Below, in pieces: positions 59,704 through 64,000 of a stretch of 64,000 nucleotides of DNA (the stretch's first letter is position 1; every line of letters begins with the position of its first letter). The stretch is taken from contig NC_068970.1 in NCBI RefSeq assembly GCF_016808095.1, forward strand, positions 38,722,630 through 38,786,629. Reading direction: 5' to 3'. Both the position numbers and the translations under genes were made by a program. Origin of the DNA: Vigna angularis. Its lineage: Eukaryota > Streptophyta > Magnoliopsida > Fabales > Fabaceae. The notes below the pieces were generated by a model. The model was not told the DNA's origin. It searched no databases and worked only from the letters and a program-made list of their open reading frames with translations.

Positions 59704-60620
59704 TGCCAAAAGAACCTGACCCAATACTCCAAAAAGAAAGAGACCCGCTTTCTGTGTCTGTCTTTCTCTCCCACTGACCAATCACTCTCTCTTCATTTTT
59801 CCCACCCTTTTTGGGCTCTTCACTACACACAATTATGGGGTTTGCTTTTTGGGAAACCCTTTCATTCCCACTCTCTTACCAACTCACTCTACTATTATCC
59901 TTCACATTTAACCATCTCTCTTAACTAAAACACTCTCAAATTCAATTTTCTTACTTACAGACTAACACCACCAATGAAGTTGGATGTAATGATGAAAACA
60001 ATTAGTAATACTTTATAAGGAAAATAAAATTTCAACATTTATCATGGGATTGGCACGTGAAACATAAAAATAACAGCAACGGTTAAAAAAGTGATGTGCT
60101 TATTTTATCTTTTATGTGTGTAATGAAAGATTCAATTTTTAAACTAGTGTGCATACAAGCATTCAATTAACGAGATCGTTTGCATGATAGGTATTGTTAC
60201 CCAATAAAAGGGTTGATCTTTGGGTCACTTCCCGCAAGATACTTTCGTTGATATAAGAAAAGCTAGAACTTTTTTCGGTATTATTTAATTGTTTTTATTG
60301 ATATGATATTATTTTTTCTTTTTGCCCTTTTTCTTGTCTGCAGGCTGAGGCGGGAGCAGTGGTGCAGTTGCTGCAATGCTTAGACTGTTGGGTGTGATGT
60401 GTGGCAGGGTGAGAGAGATAGAAAGAAAGAAGGGTAGAGGAGAGAGAAGAAAAGAAAGTAACAACAACAAAGACTGTACTGTAGTTGGAGTGACTCACCT
60501 TTGTTTGTGGAGGTTATTTTGCTGTCTTGGACTGTACGGTCTCCCTTTATTTCCGGGCGGATGTCTATTTTGTCCCCTTCTATTTCACCAAATCTCACAC
60601 CTATCCTTCTGCTTATTACT
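59559..60620 (-). promoter_or_regulatory. ARF3 5' leader and promoter region
   Basis: Two pyrimidine-rich tracts on the coding strand (complement of 59560-59640 and of 60408-60470) and no other gene. The open frames here are low-complexity. No clear TATA box chosen. Confidence 0.4.
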
Positions 60621-61153
60621 AATAACTATAATCCACTCAAATAACTTTTTTTACTATTATCTTCGGAATTTGGAGTTAAGGTCATCATTTTCTCACTTGC
60701 AAATTAGATCTCATTTTCTAATTCAGTGTCGGTTCTGTGATGATTTTATTTGTTGACCATGCCATTAATTGAATGTTCTATGTAGAATGTAAATGTTAGA
60801 TTTGTTAGATTCTCCCACCATGAGTGAGCTGTTTCTAGTACGGAGTTTGGGGGCCTATACACCAGTTAGTATTGCACTATTTTCAGCATTATGAAGTATG
60901 CGTTTTAACATCTACCACTTAACTATATTGTCATTATAACTTCATATAATGTTGTATTTTTAAAGGAATAAAATATGGGAAATGATACTTCGACAACCAG
61001 TTTTGACAACATTTTGACACGGGCCACGTGTCAAAATGCCATTGGTCTAGGTGGAAAATGATTTCAGAATTTTATATGACGTGGAAATGCACTCAAGTGG
61101 CAGAGAGGTTTGAAATTGGAGGGTTTCATTTTCAGTTTTGGCAATTTGAATTT

Positions 61154-61900
61154 GGGGCATTGGGAGAGAGAGAAGAGAAGGTTGAGAGAGAGCGGGAACC
61201 CTAGAGCGAGAGTGTCGTCGGAGTCCGTCTTCCTCGGACCAGTTCCTCCGACCACCCACGAGTTCCGCCGGAGTACTTCTTCCTCGGACCATCTAGGTGT
61301 GCCGCTGGAGTCCGTCATCGCCCGACCAGGCACGAGTTCCGCCGGAGTCCGTGTTGGGGCATTGGGAGAGAGAGAAGAGAAGGTTGAGAGAGAGCGGGTA
61401 CCCTAGAGCGAGAGTGTCGTCGGAGTCCGTCTTCCTCCGACCAGTTCCTCCGACCACCCACGAGTTCCGCCGGAGTCCGTCTTCGTCCGACCTATAGCGT
61501 TCCCATTGAGGGTCGACGCAGCTCCGTCTTCGTCTTCCGTTCGACCCAGCCACGACTGCCGTCGGAGCTCGTCTTCTTCGACGTATACCGTTCCGATTGA
61601 GGGTCGCCGTAGCTCCGTCTTCGTCTTCCGTTCGACCCAGCCAACCAAGCGCGCGTTTTCAGCGTCCGTTCCTCCCACCCTCTTCGTTCGACCTATAGCG
61701 TTCCCATTGAGGGTCGTCGCACCTCATTCCGTTCGACCCAGCCAACCAAGCGCCCGTTTTCAGCGTCCGTTCCTCCCACCCGCTTCGTTCGACCTATACC
61801 GTTCCCATTGACGGTCGCCGCACCTCCTTCCGTTCGACCCAGCCAACCAAGCGCCCGTTTTCAACGTTCGTTCCTCCTACCCTCTTCGTTCCCTGTGTCG
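61154..61900. repeat. GC- and CpG-rich complex tandem repeats
   Basis: First a ~202-bp duplication (units start ggggcattgggagagag at 61154 and 61356). Then about four units of ~100 bp holding cgttcccattgagggtcg and cgttcgacccagcc (near 61490, 61580, 61690 and 61790). Shorter repeats cgagttccgccggagtccgt occur inside. All long open frames here are by-products of the repeat. Confidence 0.88.
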
Positions 61901-64000
61901 GACCCACTGGCAATCGTGTTCATTAAAGGTTGGTTTATTTGTATTGAGTGGAATGAATTTGTAATAGATGTATGATGTTGTTTATGTACGATGTTGCTTA
62001 TGTATGATATGGTGTTTGTAAGGTGTACAAATATGACATGTTGGATGGCGGTGGAATGTGATTTATGTATGATGTTGGTGGTTTGTTAATACCCTTTGTT
62101 GAATAAATAAATTGTGTGGTGATTGATACTATGGACATGAGAACATAAACATTATTGGTACGACGATACTGAAAATGTTTGTCCCAAGTGCCAAAATTTA
62201 TGGAATAGAGGACCCTTGCGGTGGCTGCCGGAGCATCGCCGGAGTGTCGCCGGACCCTTTCAAGGTATGGTTAAGTGTGGGTTGAAGTTGTGTAGAAGAT
62301 TTAGTGGTTGATGGCGTTTTTGGGTGGAAAGTATGAAGTTTTTTTCTAATTTTTTTGACCATTTACTGGTTTAGTTCTTTTGACACAATCATTATGTCAT
62401 TTATATACAATTCCATGTCCAAGGAACCATTTTTTTGTAAAACTCATGGTGCAGAAACTGCAGTGGTAGCAAAGACAAAATAAGTGAGGACTGCAGGCAA
62501 ATGTTTTGCACAACCAGGTCAACTACGTTGCAGGTACAACACTTGCACACTCCAAGCCAACCAAACTTGTAAGTTTTTAATGCTTATTTCTGCAAAAAAA
62601 TTATTGTTTCATTGATATGTTAAATAACATTATTTGTATTTTGGACTTTGTTTGATGTAAGTATGATTGTGGAGTTATTGTTTTGAGATTTATGGAGTTG
62701 TGGCTATTGGCTTTTTTTGACGTCACATTTTATTTGCAGTTTCATTGGAAACCCTGGTCTATGTGGCTATTGGCTGGATTCATCTTATCAAGGGTCTCAC
62801 GCTACCGAGCGAGGTCAATTGAACTTTCTAGCAGAATACCATATTGCTCGTTCACATTTTTGTTTTATGGTTATATAGTAATTAGAAAATCTCTAGTCTT
62901 CAAAAGATCTTCCCATGTTAATTTTGGTTGTTATTCTTGTGAGAATATGTTGGGTAATGTAAGGGATTGATAATGTTGGAACTCTAAGATGGGAGAATAT
63001 GTCCCCTTCCATCTATGTTTTGTTGTATGGTTCTATTGTATAGTTCTATAAGCACCTAAAAGTCTGTAGTTCCTCCCTTGAAAGATATTCTCATCAATGT
63101 TTTGTTTTTATAGTTTTGTGTTGTCTAGGTTGCTAATCTGATTCTTCCGCATTTCCTGTGTAAGTAAAAGATTTATAATGTCGTAGTTCCTGTCTTCATT
63201 GAGATTGAAAATCATGGGCATTTTCCTACAATGTTGTTATTTATATTTTTTCCCAAATTTCTCTCAGTTGCTCTATCTGTCGGCATGTTTAGTAGCATCC
63301 GTTAATTAACTCCCCCATCCATCATGTTATCCTATGTACTATTTTATATAGCAGTAATAGATCATGTAACTGTAATCTATATTTGGAAGTTGGTATTATT
63401 GCTTCTCCACCCATGGTGCAGCTATAGTCTCGAGTAAACTTTAAAATGAACTTGTAGAAGATTTAGCAATGAAGAATATCTCTATTTCTATATTTATTCT
63501 ACTTTATTTCTATCTGTCAATCAATTGTTGAATTATATATGTTTTCAGAATAATAATAATCCTTTAATCACTCAGTAACGATGCCTTTCAAATTGTTAAG
63601 ATGCTCATGTTTTATGGAAGACATGATTTTATGGAACTAATTTTTAATTTGATTTACTTCCCCCTTTAAATTAAGTTATTTGATAACATGCAGATGCCCT
63701 TGTGGTTCATGAAGAGACAAGATCATTTGAAGTGAACCTTTTCTCTATAACAAGACTAATTGATTCAAGTCAAACTTCAACAAAGCAAGTGAAACCTTTT
63801 TGTCAGCTTCACAAGATTCTCAAGTTCAAACTATCACCTAATTCTGAAATCCACAGCATCATCATAGATGAGGAGGTCAAGTGAATTTAAAGCTTACGAC
63901 AGAACATGGGAATGGGTGCCAATTGTGTACCTTTTTGAAAAATTACCCATTCCCTTGGATTTTCTTTTAGATTTGTACATAGAACAAAACCTTTTTCAAA
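61901..64000. other. AT-rich DNA, no recognised gene
   Basis: A short GC patch at 62215-62270 (gccggagcatcgccggagtg) resembles the repeat block. The rest, including open frames at 62683-62970 and 63702-63884, resembles no family I know. Intron-like or untranslated sequence of a gene to the right cannot be excluded. Confidence 0.4.

Larger units (their letters stand above)
60977..64000 (+). mobile_element. Probable Mutator-like element end and body (right end outside the window)
   Basis: Starts gggaaatgatacttcgacaa and contains a perfect 11-bp inverted repeat (61011-61021 with 61027-61037, around gacacg...cgtgtc), a pattern I associate with legume MULE termini. A GC-rich repeat block follows. 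No transposase was recognised up to 64000, so it could be non-autonomous or a Pack-MULE. The call is inference. Confidence 0.4.

Noticed and set aside
59536..59781. Longer 81-codon uORF and an in-frame N-terminal extension of ARF3 (from 59621)
   Set aside because: Both begin at non-ATG codons (TTG at 59781, GTG at 59621); only the ATG at 59703 and the main ATG at 59558 are credible starts.
60376..60756. 126-codon plus-strand frame upstream of ARF3
   Set aside because: Low complexity, antisense to a pyrimidine-rich leader region, no recognisable domain.
61047..61811. Several open frames of 66-101 codons, Arg/Ser/Pro-rich
   Set aside because: They overlap on both strands of a GC-rich tandem repeat and resemble no family; most likely a composition effect.

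Overview
This is a repeat-dense stretch of a flowering-plant nuclear genome, most probably a Phaseoleae legume (Vigna or Phaseolus type). That is inferred from LTR-retrotransposon sequences that look familiar from this group, AT-rich introns with GT-AG borders, and plant-only gene families; the species cannot be fixed by eye. I can support two host genes, both on the minus strand: a three-exon gene for a GPI-anchored X8-domain (plasmodesmata callose-binding type) protein at 24612-28110, and an eleven-exon AUXIN RESPONSE FACTOR 3/ETTIN gene at 48785-59558 that carries two tasiARF target sites. No tRNA, rRNA or CRISPR was seen.

Layout. 1-13589: a pile-up of one Ty3/gypsy-type LTR family (called family A here). 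It has internal 3' ends, LTRs that keep a polypurine side and a primer-binding side, a ~950 bp tandem duplication, an inverted LTR pair, a solo LTR with perfect 5-bp target-site duplication (TSD) nested in an env-like ORF and itself carrying a second nested solo LTR, and a 5'-truncated hAT transposase. 13590-21320: minus-strand, Athila-like gypsy pieces: a derivative with gag and protease but no RT or integrase, and a second family with LTR plus integrase inserted in the first one's LTR. 21320-24600: non-coding DNA with a 40-bp tandem repeat and a TA microsatellite.

24612-28110: the X8 gene. 30290-43577: a complete Copia (SIRE-like) insertion with TSD TAACT, which has gag and an env-like ORF but no pol. 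Its left LTR holds a complete 6.1 kb gag-protease-only gypsy element (TSD CTTTT). 43578-48125: tandem duplications, CACTA-like and foldback DNA, an RNase H fragment and a 5' piece of an Athila-like element. 48785-59558: ARF3, whose 6.1 kb intron holds a decayed chromovirus that in turn contains a solo LTR. 60977 to the end: a probable MULE-type terminus followed by an unusually GC-rich tandem-repeat block.

The most striking unexplained patterns are TCGA-N17-TCGA pairs at exactly 21-bp spacing, at least 14 times in the Copia element, and CCGCTGAGCGG-type palindromes just upstream of a conserved TATATAA in every family A LTR.
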